The notes: a model not told the origin generated them from the letters alone. A stretch of 64,000 nt of DNA from Prorocentrum cordatum (GCA_963575745.1 CAUYUJ010001709.1:1-64000); one strand, 5' to 3'; counted from the stretch's first letter, positions 21,801 through 32,369 are shown. Numbers and translations are program-made.

Positions 21801-22664
21801 TCTGCTGCGGGACCTGGATGGCGTGAGGATGCTGCCCAGCCAGTCTGGGCAGAACGGAGGGAGGAGTTCGTGAAGGCTGGCTTTGAGGGTTGGGGACTTC
21901 CTGTGCAGCGCTGGCGTGAAGAACGGGTCCGATGGCAGTCGAGACATGCTCAGCAACCGTGTCCTCGTCAAGTTCCCCCGTATGCCCAGCCTGCCTTCCA
22001 GGCCCCAGCGGCGACAGCCCTTAATACTGCGCCGGGTTCCGTTTCATCGCTACCGAAACGAATGCGGGTGCAGATCGAGGGAGACAGCAACACCACGATC
22101 GAGTGGCTCAACGGGCGCTGGGACATGAAGAACCCAAGGCTGGCGCCGGCACTAGCTCGAGCGCGCCGGAGTCTGTACGTGGCTTGGGGGACGGGCAGAG
22201 TGAATGTCGCAACGGACGGGGCAGACTGGGCTCGGCACATCTACCGCGAGTACAACAAGGATTGCGACGCCACCGCAACAGCCGCATTGGAGCGACAGTG
22301 CGAGATTGCTGCAATCAACCTCGTGCCGTGGGAGCTATTAAGGGGGCATGCGGAGGCAAACGTCGTGGCCAGGTTCGACGGCGGGCGGCGGGAAGGCAAA
22401 GCCGGGGCAGCATGGGCTCTATGGGTGAAGATCGGCACGAATATGTACCCTTGGATGGTCTACGGATTCGGCGTGGGCAGCGCCACGAGCTCTAGCGCGG
22501 AGCTCGCCGCATGTAGTTCGCTTTGCAGTCACATTGAACACATGGCGGAAAGGCTTGCCGCCTGTGGGATGCCAGATTTGGGCATTGATGAAGCCCAGAG
22601 GGTTCCGCGCCGTATCAGGCCGCGGCTCGCCTTGGCTGATACGCTCATTGCTTGCGCTCCATAG
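21801..22664 (+). CDS. Retroelement C-terminal fragment with RNase H motifs in permuted order
   Basis: An open frame of about 288 codons, ending at a TAG, encodes RNase H-type motifs. First comes IEGDSNTTIEWLNGRW, with the GDS Asp at about 22083, then a helical region and ADWARHIYREYNKDCDATA, giving the His and the last acidic residue. The first half of an RNase H fold then follows: VARFDGGRREGKAGAAWALW (FDGG at 22374-22385) and TSSSAELAACSSL (AEL at 22497-22505). So the order is Asp2-His-Asp3 and then Asp1-Glu. This is either the tail of one RNase H joined to the head of another, or a permuted fold. The 5' side runs into a TCC tract (21762-21798) and the start codon is unclear. No RT lies upstream. 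I read it as a LINE-type 3' fragment that is still open. Confidence 0.55.
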   Translation, partial: SAAGPGWREDAAQPVWAERREEFVKAGFEGWGLPVQRWREERVRWQSRHAQQPCPRQVPPYAQPAFQAPAATALNTAPGSVSSLPKRMRVQIEGDSNTTIEWLNGRWDMKNPRLAPALARARRSLYVAWGTGRVNVATDGADWARHIYREYNKDCDATATAALERQCEIAAINLVPWELLRGHAEANVVARFDGGRREGKAGAAWALWVKIGTNMYPWMVYGFGVGSATSSSAELAACSSLCSHIEHMAERLAACGMPDLGIDEAQRVPRRIRPRLALADTLIACAP

Positions 22665-22810
22665 TATCATGCTGTGTCCGCTTGGGCTGCCGGGTTCCGG
22701 CACGCAGCCCAGAAAGAGTCAAAGAGTCCTTCTCCTCCTCCTCCGCTTCCTCCCCCCCCCTCCTAGCCCTTTCGATCAGGGTCGGCGGCACCGGCCGTCA
22801 GGCCTCTCCA

Positions 22811-22930
22811 ATATGGGGAGTGGGGGGGACGACACACACCCCCCAAAAAATTCTGGGAAAACATGAGGAATCCTGTTATTCGTGTCTATGTATTTGCGTG
22901 TCCCAGGGCCCCTTCATTTCTGGGGCCCCG
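22811..22930. repeat. Dispersed repeat family D, partial copy
   Basis: Begins AATATGGGGAGTGGGGGGGA and continues to AACATGAGGAATCCTGTTAT and GCGTGTCCCAGGGCCCCTT. It matches the right two thirds of the copy at 23331-23550. Confidence 0.65.
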
Positions 22931-22992
22931 GCCTTGGCGGGTCAGACCCAACGGCCTTTGCCGCACTGGCCACTCATGCCGAAGTCTAGGCC

Positions 22993-23151
22993 TGAGTCGG
23001 GCCTGTCCCTCTACAGGAAAAATAAGTATTAAGAAATTGTCACGAAAATAGTTTTGGGACGGTGTTTGAGCATTTTCTGCCATTTGGAAGCATTTGCGGG
23101 GTATTCTTCATTTTTCGCCCAAAACCCCTTGTATGGGGACATGCCTGACCG
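22993..23151. mobile_element. MITE-like foldback element, family T, copy 2
   Basis: Left end GAGTCGGGCCTGTCCCTCTA, right end GGGGACATGCCTGACC. The interior is AT-rich with ATAGTTTTGG and TTGAGCATTTT. Its right end overlaps the left end of repeat R2. Confidence 0.62.
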
Positions 23152-23328
23152 AAGTCTGGGCCTCCCAGATGGGGTCCGAGGATGGCCGCCGCATCGCCGA
23201 TGCATCGGCGATGCGGCTCGATGTGGAGCCCGATTTCCTTCACGTTGACGTCGCCAAAGCATCGCCCACACATCGACGATGCATCGCCGATGCAGTGCGA
23301 TCCTCCGACCCGCCTACTCGGACCCCGC
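23138..23328 (-). repeat. Dispersed repeat R2, inverted copy
   Basis: Near-identical to 6985-7174 on the opposite strand (by eye above 90%). Both places also have family T and family K elements nearby, so a larger block may have been duplicated and inverted. Confidence 0.7.
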
Positions 23329-23330
23329 AT

Positions 23331-23550
23331 ATCAGGAGGGAAAATACACACAGACACAATGATTCGTCGATCCCCCAGGAAAATATGGGAAAATATGGGA
23401 AGTGGGGGGGAGACAAAAACTCAGAAACTATGGGGAATTTATGGGGAATATATGGGAAATGGGGGGGAAGACAAAAACTCAAAGACAAAAATATGGGAAA
23501 ATATGGGGAATCCTTTTATTTGCGTGTATTCATTTGTGTGTCCTGGGGCC
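23331..23550. repeat. Dispersed repeat family D, fullest copy
   Basis: Runs from AGGAGGGAAAATACACACAG to CATTTGTGTGTCCTGGGGCC. The outer parts are weakly inverted (ACACACAGACACAATGATTC against ATTCATTTGTGTGTCC). The inside repeats GAAAATATGGGAAA and GGGGAATAT several times. Confidence 0.68.
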
Positions 23551-23741
23551 CCTTTAACATCGCCTCTGGACGGGCCCCACGGCCGGCCGCACCGGCGCCA
23601 CTCCTTCTGGAGGCCGGCGTGCTGTGGGTGCCCTCCCCCCCTTTTGCCTCCGGCTCCGCGGCCGCCCTCTGCCCTGCCTCTTTCCCTTGCCGCCGCACAG
23701 TTGGATCAGTACGCTCTGCCCCAGCTCGGCGACTGCAAAGA

Positions 23742-23951
23742 GCCTGTTTTTCTTTAGATCCAGGAAAGCTTACTTGCATGGCGTTCGCCCCCCCCTCTCC
23801 CCCCCTCGCCCCTCTTCAAGCGAACACGAGCGTGCAAGCGCCTCTCGACTTGCGTGATCTCCGCACGTCAAATGGTTTTCGGCTTGCTTCAGACTCAGCC
23901 CCCCCCCCCGTCCATGCAAGTAAACTTGCCCGAATCCAAAGAAAAACAGGC
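23742..23951. mobile_element. MITE-like foldback element, family K, copy 2
   Basis: Starts GCCTGTTTTTCTTTAGATCC and ends AATCCAAAGAAAAACAGGC. The interior is nearly identical to 6761-6979 (CGAACACGAGCGTGCAAG, TTTTCGGCTTGCTTCAGA), with a shorter C-run. Confidence 0.78.
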
Positions 23952-24835
23952 ACCTACAAAGGGTATGGTTACGCCAGGGCGCGGCCTGCAATTGGCAACG
24001 CTGGGGCCTGGGGAGCATGACACTGCTCTCGTTGCGCCTCCCCGGGGCGCGGCGGAGGGCTCTATCGAGGTCCCCGCCCGCCCCCCAGGGTGCCCCCCGG
24101 GGTGCCAGTTGCAAACCACACCCTTCGGAATCGCCGACCAGTTACTAGATAGAACGCGCGAGCGGAGTGCCTTTTGCCGCGCCGTCTGTAAAAAAAGGGG
24201 TCAGCCCCCACCCCCTACCCCCCACGACGGGCCCGACGCACGAGAAAGCCCCTCACCGAGGAGGCCCCCAGGAGGAGCGTCCCAGAAGAGGACGCTCACG
24301 AAGAGGGATCCCGCAGTTGCGGTCCTCGACGCTCAGATGCCGCACAGACCACCCTCTGGGTGATAAGCACTGGAGGACTCACGATTCAGTTCACGAGTTG
24401 ACACACGTTGGGACGTCAAGGTGACTGTCATCCCAGCCGGACTCTTGTAGTCAACCCGCATAGCAAGGATGAGCAATGTTCTAAGGTTGGCTTTGCATCC
24501 TTTCTCTTCGGCCCATCCTTGGCCGCGTTCGCCGGCCGCGCCCCGCTCGCAAAGTGCCGACATGGCCTCCCAAGCCCCTTGCATCCTCATCGTGGGTCCT
24601 TCTTATACGGGCTGACTGCACAGGTTGTTTGCAGCCGCATATGCTAGAGACTAGCACCCGGGCTGAAATTTGCCACGCGACGGCGCGCGAGTGAGGGGGC
24701 CAGCTGAGCCCCGCCCCACGCTGGGAGGCTGTGCGCTGCAGTGCCGGGTGGCCAGAAGCAGAAGTTCGAGCCACACGCCGACGCTATCAATGTGTATGTA
24801 TATGGAGCACCCCGCAGTTGCGGACAAGAGTGGGG
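23952..24835. other. About 880 bp without a recognised gene
   Basis: Short overlapping open frames only. No domain or element ends found. Confidence 0.5.
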
Positions 24836-24930
24836 GGGCGGGCGTGGGGTGGGTCGCGGGTGGGTCGCGGGCTGGTCGCGGATGGGTCGTCGGCGGGTCG
24901 CGGACGGGTGGCGGGCTGGATCGCGAGTGG
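24836..24930 (+). repeat. GGGTCGCGG minisatellite
   Basis: Imperfect 10-15-bp units (GGGTCGCGGGT, GGTCGCGGAT, GGGTCGTCGGC) repeated about seven times. Confidence 0.75.
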
Positions 24931-24957
24931 GACGACGACAATAACTACAATTATTAT

Positions 24958-27250
24958 CTTAAGACTGTTCGCTCCTATCTGCTCCCGTGCCATTCGATAG
25001 TGCATCCCAATCCCTTGGTACCCGCCCTCTTCGTCTTCGATCGTGCCCCCTCGGGCGTGTATATTCTAGACCAGATGCACTTAACGCAGCCTTTAAAACA
25101 GGGGAAGATTGGATTGGACTGATGGAAGGGGGACGGAGAAGGATGGAGCACGAGAATTAGCAGGAGGGGTGCTAGGAGCAGAGAACATGTGGTAGAACCA
25201 GACGGGCAGATCGGGCGGGCGGACCCTAGCGGGCGGGTCGGGAAGGCATGCCCAGGCGGCCAGGTCGAGCATGCGGGTTGCTGAAGCGTCCGTCCTTTCT
25301 GACTCGCCAGGAGTCTCGAGCAATAGCGCGATTCCCGAGTAAATCATTTGAACAACCAAAGCGAGAGCGTGATTCCTGAATGTCGAGGGCAAGGAAGTCT
25401 CACGCTAGAGCGCGCTTCCTGCGCACGTCGTGCAGAGGTCCCACGCGCGACCGCGATTTCGGAATCGATTGTGAGGGGGTATCAGGCGAGATCCGTTGTC
25501 GTTGTAGCGGGGGGGCCCGGAGATCAGCTTGAGCGGAAAATTTCCCCCCATTGAAAATAGAGTACGAGCCCCGAGGGGGGCACTTCAATAGAAAAAACAT
25601 GTACACCGGTGGATGGGGGGATCAACAGTAATGATTTTCAAGAGCGACACTTCAACAAAAAAAACAACACCAACACCACCACCAACCCATGCGACACGTA
25701 TATCAAACCCTCGATACCCGCCCTCTCCGTCTTCGATCGTAACCCCCTTGGGGTGCAGGTTTTCTTACCTGCAGCGTGTATTTCGTGCAGCCCGTAAGAT
25801 AGGGGAAGCGATGACGGATGGAACGAAGGGACAAGGGGGAGGGAGGAGGATGGAGCACGAGAGGGAGTAGCAGGAGGTGTGGTCGGAGCAGAAAACACAT
25901 GGCAGAACCAGACGGGCAGATCGGGCGGCCAGGTCCCAGCAGGCGGTTCGGGAAGGCGGTGGGCCCAGGCGGCCCTGTGGAGAAGGGGGGTTGCTGAAGC
26001 GCCATTATTGCATGAAAAGCAAGGATATCTCGAAAGAAAGCGCGATTCCCTGATGAATCGCCAGGACATCCACAGCGAACGCGTGATTCCTAAGTGTCGA
26101 GGGCGCGGCGCCTGAATAAATTGCGAGGGCGTCCCACGCGAGAGCGCGATTCCTTCATACATCGTGAAGATCTCCCGCGTGAGATGGAGATTTGCGAATA
26201 CATTGCGAGGAAGTATCAGGCGGGATCAGCTGTTGTTGTAAACCGGGGACTGGGGGCGCAGTTTAGTGACACCCCGCTTCCCCTTTTAAGAAACAGAGTG
26301 CGAGCCCCCAGAGAAGCACTCGAATTAAAAATTGCAACGCTTACCGGACAGGGAGCATCAACAACAGTTGTCCTTTAGAAGTGAGTCCAACAACACAATA
26401 ACCATGTCAATGTGTGTCGCTCTTGTTTGTGTGCGTGCCTTTCAACACGTATATCCCGAATCCTCGATACCCGCCCTCTTCGTCTTCGATCGTACCCCCT
26501 TGAGGGTATGTCTTTGTTACTTGCAACGCTTGGTTCATGCAGTTCCTACGGCAGGGGAGGAGAGGACGGATGGAAGAAAGGGATTAAGGGGAGGGAGGGG
26601 GATGGAGCACGAGAGAGAGAGTAGCAGGAGGGGGCCTAGGAGCAGAAAGCACGTGGCAGAACCAGACGGGCAGATCGGGTGGTTAGATCCTAAGACTAAT
26701 CATGTTAAGACTGTTCGCTTCTATCTGCAAGCGTGCCACTCAACACGTCTATCCCAAATCCTCGGTACCCGCCCTCTGTGGCTTCGATCGTACCCCCTCG
26801 GGGGCATATCTTCCTTAACTGCCACGTGGCACTTAGCGCAGCCCCCTGAACAGGATATGAGACCACGGGTGGAAGGGGGAGGGGAAAGGACGGAACACAA
26901 GAGACATTAGCAGGAGGAGAGCAGCCGGGCAGATCGGGCAGGCAGATCCTAGCGGGCGGTTCGGGAAGGCGGGCCCAGGCGGCCCTGTCGAGAAGGCGGG
27001 TTTCTGAAGCGTGAGTCCTGCATGGACCGCGGCTGCGCAATTCCCAACGAATCGTGAGAATGGCAAGAACGAGAGCGTGATTCTCGAGTGTCGACGGCGC
27101 GGCGTATGAATCAGTTGCGAGGAAGTCCCACGCGAGAGTGCGAGGCCTGCATACATCGTGAAGAAGTCCCGCGCGAGAGCACAGTTTTGCAATACATTGC
27201 GAGGAAGTATCAGGCGGGAGCCGTTTTCGTTGTTGTTGTTGTTGTTGTTG
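24958..27250 (-). repeat. Array of ~700-bp modules (family L), three full and one partial
   Basis: Each module has, on the + strand, an AAC-rich or AT-rich border, an optional AAGACTGTTCGCT(C/T)CTATCTGC, then CTTCGATCGT(A/G)CCCCCT, a GGATGGAGCACGAGAG region, CAGAACCAGACGGGCAGATC, GCGGGCGG/GGCGGTTCGGGAAGGC, and finally several ~42-bp units containing CGAGAGCG(C/T)GATTCC. The CTTCGATCG word starts near 25035, 25731, 26486 and 26781. A copy in the opposite orientation lies at 32190-32318. Read on the minus strand the modules end in (GTT)n-like tails, which resembles a SINE or truncated retroelement. No protein domain was recognised. Confidence 0.65.
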
Positions 27251-27274
27251 ACGAAACCACTAGCTGGCGGACCG

Positions 27275-27345
27275 CCCCCCCCCCCCCCCCCCCCCCGCGC
27301 AACGCAGCGCAACGCAACGCAACGCTCTCCCCGCGCGCCCCCCCG
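27275..27345 (+). repeat. Poly-C run and (GCAAC)n, left flank of the 32-bp satellite
   Basis: More than 20 C in a row are followed by GCAACGCAGCGCAACGCAAC. The mirror image, (GTTGC)n plus poly-G, lies at 29730-29778. Confidence 0.85.
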
Positions 27346-27349
27346 CGGG

Positions 27350-28010
27350 GCGTACAGGGACCCGTACAGGGTTCTATAGGGCTCCCACAGGACCCCTACA
27401 GGGTTCCATAGGATTCCTATAGGACCCCTACACGGTTCCATAGGATTCCTATAGGACCCGTACAGGGTTCCATTGGACTTTTGTAGGAGCCGCACAGGGT
27501 TGGATCGGACCCCCATAGGACCCCTACAGGGTTCCATCGGATTCCCATAGGACCCGTGTAGGGTTCCATTGGACTCCTATAGGACCCCTACAGGGTTCCA
27601 TGGGACTCCCATAGGACCCCTACAGGGTTTCATAGGACTCCCATACGACCCAGACAGGGTTCCTGAAGACTCCCATGGAACCCCGACAGGGTTCCATAGG
27701 ACTCCCATAGGACCCCTACAGGGCTTCATAGGACTCCCATAGGACCCCTACAGGGATCCATCGGGTTCCCATAGGACCCGGACAGGGTTCCATCGGGTTC
27801 CCATAGGACCCGGACAGGGTTCCATGGGACCCCCATAGGACCCGTACAGGGTTCCATCGGACTCCCATACGACCCCTACAGGGTTCCATCGGATTCTCAT
27901 AGGACCCGTACAGGGTTCCATCGGACTCCCATAGGACCCCTACAGGGATCCATCGGGTGCCCATAGGACCCGTACAGGGTTCCATCGGACTCCTATAGGA
28001 CTGTATAGGA
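27350..28010 (+). repeat. 32-bp satellite, subfamily A
   Basis: About 20 units of 32 bp. The first half is CCGTACAGGGTTCCAT and the second half is CGGACTCCCATAGGAC. Units vary at several positions, for example CCCTACAGG for CCGTACAGG. There is a sharp change to subfamily B near 28010. Confidence 0.9.
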
Positions 28011-29650
28011 TCCGTAGGGGATCCCATACAGTCCGTATAGGATCCGTAGGGGATCCCATACAGTCCGTCTAGGATCCGTAAGGGATCCCATACAGTCCGT
28101 ATAGGATCCGTATGGGATCCCGTACAGTTCGTATAGGATCCGTGGGGGACCCCATACAGTCCGTATAGGATCCGTATGGGATCCCGTACAGTCCGTATAG
28201 ACGCCGTATGGGATCCTATACAGTCTGGATAGGATCCGTAGGGGATCCCATACAGTCCGTCTAGGATCCGTATGGGATCCCATACAGTCCGTATAGGATA
28301 GGGATCCGTATAGGATCCGTAGTCCCATACAGTCCGTCTAGGAATCCCCCATACAGTCCGTATAGGATCCGTAGGGATCCCATACAGTCCGAGGATCCGT
28401 AGGATCCGTAGGGGATCCCATCCAATCCGTATAGGATCCGTGTTGGGATCCCATGCAGTCTGTAATCCCCAGGGGGATCCCAACAGTCCGTATCTCCCGT
28501 ATGGGATCCGTCCGTATAGGATCCGTATGGGATCCCATACAGTCCGTATAGGATCCGTATGCGGATGCCATACAGTCCGTATAGGATCCGTATGGGATCC
28601 CATACAGTCCGTATAGGATGTCCGTATAGGATCCGTATGGGATCCCATACAGTCCTTAGGATCCGTATGGGATCCCATACAGTCCGTATAGGATCCGTAT
28701 GGGATCCCATACAGTCCGTAGAGGATCCGTAGGGGATCCCATACAGTCTGTATAGGATCCGTATGGGACCCCATACAGTCCGTATAGGATCCGTATGGGA
28801 CCCCATACAGTCTGTATAGGATCCGTAGGGGATCCCATACAGTCTGTATAGGATCCGTATGGGATCCTATACAGTCTGTATAGGATCCGTATGGGATCCC
28901 ATACAGTCTGTATAGGATATGTATGGGATCCTATACAGTCTGGATAGGATCCGTAGGGGATCCCATACAATCCTTATAGGATCCGTAGGGGATCCCATAC
29001 AGTCCTTATAGGATCCGTATGAGACCCCGTACAGTCCGCATAGCATCCGTATGGGGATCCCATACAGTCCGTATCGGATCGGTATGGGATCCCATGCAGT
29101 CCGTATAGGATCCGTATGCGATCCCATACAGTCCGTATAGGATCCGTATGCGATCCCATACAATCCGTATAGGATCCGTATGGGATCCCATACAGTCCGT
29201 ATAGGATCCGTATGGGATCCCATACAGTCCGTATAGGATGCGTATGGGATCCCATACAGTCCGTATAGGATCCGTATGGGATCCCATACAGGCCGTATAG
29301 GATCCGTATGGGATCCCATACAGGCCGTATAGGATCCGTATGGGATCCCATACAGTCCGTATAGGATCCGTAGGGGATCCCATACAGTCCGTATAGGATC
29401 CGTATGGGATCCCATACAGTCCGTATAGGATCCGTATGGGATCCCATACAGGCCGTATAGGATCCGTATATATAGGATCCGTATGGATCATACAGGCCGT
29501 ATAGGATCCGTATGGGATCCCATACAGTCCGTCTAGGATCCGTAGGATCCCATACAGTGTATAGGATCCGTATGGGATCCCAGTCCGTATAGGATCCGTA
29601 TGGGATCCTATACAGTCCGTATAGGATCCGTAGGGGATCCCATACAGTGG
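28011..29650 (+). repeat. 32-bp satellite, subfamily B (palindromic, BamHI sites)
   Basis: About 50 units of 32 bp: CCGTATAGGATCC, then GTATGGGATCCCATAC, then AGT. The middle 16 bases are a perfect palindrome, and each full unit carries two GGATCC sites. Some units are shortened (for example near 28340 and 28490). Because 32 is not a multiple of three and the unit lacks stop codons on the minus strand, all three minus frames stay open for long distances, with a 32-residue period. These frames are not genes. Confidence 0.93.
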
Positions 29651-29669
29651 GAGCTCCCGTAGGGTCACA

Positions 29670-29862
29670 CACCCCCCACCTGCCCGCGCAACGGAACACA
29701 ACGCAACAGAGGCTGCTCATACAGCCGTGTTGCGTTGCGTTGCGTTGCGTTGCGGGGGGGTGGGGGGGGGGGGGGGGTCCTGGTACACCAGTGGGTTGTT
29801 TCGCTACATGGAGCAAAACAGCGAACTGGTGGACCGGCTCCGGGTACACCAGCAGGTTGTTT

Positions 29863-29903
<41 letters not shown>

Positions 29904-29904
29904 G
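29670..29904 (+). repeat. (GTTGC)n, poly-G and (GTT)n, right flank of the 32-bp satellite
   Basis: GTTGCGTTGCGTTGCGTTGC at about 29729-29752 is followed by two long G runs, then CTGGTGGACCGG, then (GTT)n from about 29857 to 29903. Order and strand mirror the left flank. Confidence 0.85.
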
Positions 29905-30665
29905 AACATTATTACTTCTAAAGAATAATTATTGTTGGGACCCCTGGTGCACGACCCCCCCGCCGCGCCTAGGCCGCAGCCTCATTTTCATCATTTTCGT
30001 GAGGAAGTCTCAGGCAAAACGGGTTGGTCCGGATCCGGTTGTGTTGTTACGATCGGTTTTCCCTTGCAAAAAATAAGCTAAAGTGGACATTTCTTGTTCT
30101 AACATAACCAAACTTCAAGAATCCCTTGCAAAAAATAAGGTAAAGTGGACATTCGCGCGCGCAAGACGAAATCCTTCCAAAACCTTAGTTTTCGTAGCGA
30201 TTTTAACATAAAAACATCAAAAAACCAATGGTTTTTCAACAAAAAAATGTCAAAATTTCATCCCGCGCGCTCTTGCGGATTCGTAGGAAACCCAACACTT
30301 TTTAAACATTTCTGTCAAACGGGCTTTTGCGAGCAACTTTTTCGAACTTCTGCAACAACGGTTGCGCACCTGCCAGGGCCATCATCCCTGTCAAATAATA
30401 CCATGCGGGACACATTCGTTTTTTCTTCGCGCGCGCACGCCGTCGTCGTCGGCCGCGGGGCCCTGAATAGTAGCCACGGTCGTCCGCATGCCACGAAGTG
30501 AAGTGTCCGAACGTCATAGGGCGGGAAGCTGGGTGTGGGTGGTGGCGAAGAGTCGTTTGGAAATTTGGTAGAGCTTGAACCGGCCCCCCCACAAAGTGGG
30601 GGTATTGCCCGCCTCCTATGAAAACCCTGGCACTGGTGAGAACGGAGTGTCCCCACGTGCTAGTA

Positions 30666-30666
<1 letters not shown>
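29905..30666. other. Lower-GC spacer with a short direct repeat
   Basis: CCCTTGCAAAAAATAAG(C/G)TA followed by AAGTGGACATT occurs at about 30061 and 30123. The rest (30170-30660) has no recognised gene. Confidence 0.5.
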
Positions 30667-30725
<59 letters not shown>

Positions 30726-30726
30726 G
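30667..30726 (+). repeat. (GTT)n microsatellite
   Basis: About 20 GTT units. Like the tract at 29857, it is followed by GTTGAA, an AT-rich stretch and GTTGG(T/G), so the two have homologous right flanks. Confidence 0.9.
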
Positions 30727-30889
30727 AATTCTTTCTCATTTGTGAAGAATGATTAGTGTTGGTCCCCCCTCACCAATCAAAGTGCGCCCCTCGACGTTCG
30801 CACCCTGTTTTTTGACAGGGAAAGTCTTGGTGCTCAAACTGTGCCCCCGGCCCCCGGGTTACAGCAACAACTGCTCCCGCCCGAGACTT

Positions 30890-31160
30890 CCTCACAATTT
30901 AGCCAGGACCCCCGTTCCCGCCTGAGGTTTCCTCAAATTTTGTTTCGGAATCGCGCTCTCGCCTAGGACTTCTTGACAATTGATTTAGGAATCGTTCTCT
31001 CGGCGCTCTGGAGTCGCGCTCTCGCTGGAGACTTGCTTGCACTTTACCTAAGAATAGCGCCATTGCGGTGGAATTTCCCAGAATTTGTTCAAGCGCCGCT
31101 CTCCCGACACTCAGGCACTTAGGAGTCGCGCTCACGCTTAGGACTCCCTCGCAGATTATT
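30890..31160 (+). repeat. ~42-50-bp degenerate repeat, inverted relative to family L ends
   Basis: Words such as AATCGCGCTCTCGCCTAGGA, GGAGTCGCGCTC and GACTTC recur about five times. They are the reverse complement of the CGAGAGCGCGATTCC units that end the family L modules at 25-27 kb. Confidence 0.65.
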
Positions 31161-31180
31161 TCGGAAACGTGATTTCGCTG

Positions 31181-31990
31181 CCCCGTTGCAGCCCTTCGTG
31201 GCTCCCTCGCTGCCTTTTGTGGCCCCGTTGCAGGCCTTCGTGGCCCCCTCGCTGCCCTTCGTGGCCACATTGCAGCCCTTCGCGGTCCCCTCGCTGCCCT
31301 TCGTGGTTGCAGCCCTTCGCGGCCCCCTCGCTGCCCTTGGTGGCCCCGTTGCAGCCCGTCGTGGCCCCCTCGCTGCCCTTCGTGGCCCCGTTGCAGCCTT
31401 TCGTCACCCCCTCGCTGCCCTTTGTGGCCCCGTTGCAACCCTTCGTGGCCCCCTCGCTGCCCTTCGCGGCCCGGTTGCAGCTCTTCGTGGCCCCCTCGCT
31501 GCCCTTCGTGGCCCCGTTGCAGCCCTTCGTGGCCCCCTCGCTGCCCTTCGTGGCCCCGTTGCAGCCCTTCGTGTTCCCCTCGCTGCCCTTCGTGGCCACA
31601 TTGCAGCCCTTCTTGGCCCCCTCGCTGCCCTTCGTGGCCCCGTTGCAGCCCTTCGTGGCCCTGTCGTCGCTCTTCGTGGCCCCGTTGCAGCCCTTCGTGG
31701 CCCCCTCGCTGCCCTTCGTGGCCCCACATATGTATGCCCTTCGTGGCCCCCGCTCGTTTGCGCCCGTCGTGGCCCCATAGGCATGCCCTTCGTGGCCCCG
31801 TTGTCGCTCTTCGTGGTCCCCTCGCTGTCCTACGTGGCCCAGTTGCTACCCTCAGTCGCCTCGTCGTTGCCTTCTGTGGCCCCGCATTATCTGCCCTTCG
31901 TGGCCCCCGCTCGTTCGCGCTCTTCGTGGTCCCATACGCATTCCCTTCGTGTCCCCGCTGTCGCCCTTCGTGGCCTACTTCGTGACCTTG
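31181..31990 (+). repeat. 42-bp satellite made of two 21-bp halves
   Basis: The unit is TTGCAGCCCTTCGTGGCCCC then CTCGCTGCCCTTCGTGGCCCC (with a final G). It is clean to about 31720 and degenerate after that. As 42 is a multiple of three, + frames give a 14-residue repeat (LQPFVAPSLPFVAP). A frame of 365 codons crosses it, but I see no evidence for expression. Confidence 0.88.
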
Positions 31991-32002
31991 GTGGCCCCGC
32001 TG

Positions 32003-32100
32003 TCGTTCTCTCTCTCTCTCTCTCGCTCTCGCTCTCGCTCGTCGTCGCCGTCGTCGTCGTCGACGTCGTCGTCGTCGACGTCGCCGTCGTGGTCGGTCCC
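32003..32100 (+). repeat. (CT)n and (GTC)n microsatellites
   Basis: CT units at about 32010-32042 pass into GTC units (32040-32090), right after the end of the 42-bp satellite. Confidence 0.8.
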
Positions 32101-32189
32101 CTGTCCGTCCCTCTTGGGATCGGGTTGCCGCCGATCAGCGCTGCCGCTGGCCAGGCCCACGGTCCGCGGTCGCCCCGCCGCTTGCCGGG

Positions 32190-32318
32190 GCCCAGCCTGC
32201 AGGGAAGAAAGGTTTACCCCCCGAAAGGGGTGCGATCGAAGACGAAGAGGTCGGGTATCGAAGGTTTGGGAAATACGCCTTAACGGACACTCGAGCAGAT
32301 AAGAGCGAACAGTATTCT
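32190..32318 (+). repeat. Family L module end, opposite orientation
   Basis: GGGTGCGATCGAAGACGAAG, GGTCGGGTATCGAAGG and GCAGATAAGAGCGAACAGTA are the reverse complement of the words that open the family L modules at 24958 and 26707. With 24958 it forms the outer inverted borders of a ~7.4-kb block. Confidence 0.68.
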
Positions 32319-32319
32319 A

Positions 32320-32338
32320 TTGATTGTTGTTGTGGTCG

Positions 32339-32369
<31 letters not shown>

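Noticed and set aside
28011-29650. CRISPR array
   Set aside because: The 32-bp units are directly abutting with no unique spacers, there are no cas genes, and the context is eukaryotic.
27716-29909. Long minus-strand open frames (up to 352 codons) as repeat proteins
   Set aside because: The 32-bp unit has no stop on the minus strand, so all frames stay open. The translation is a direct product of the satellite and has no start or domain evidence.
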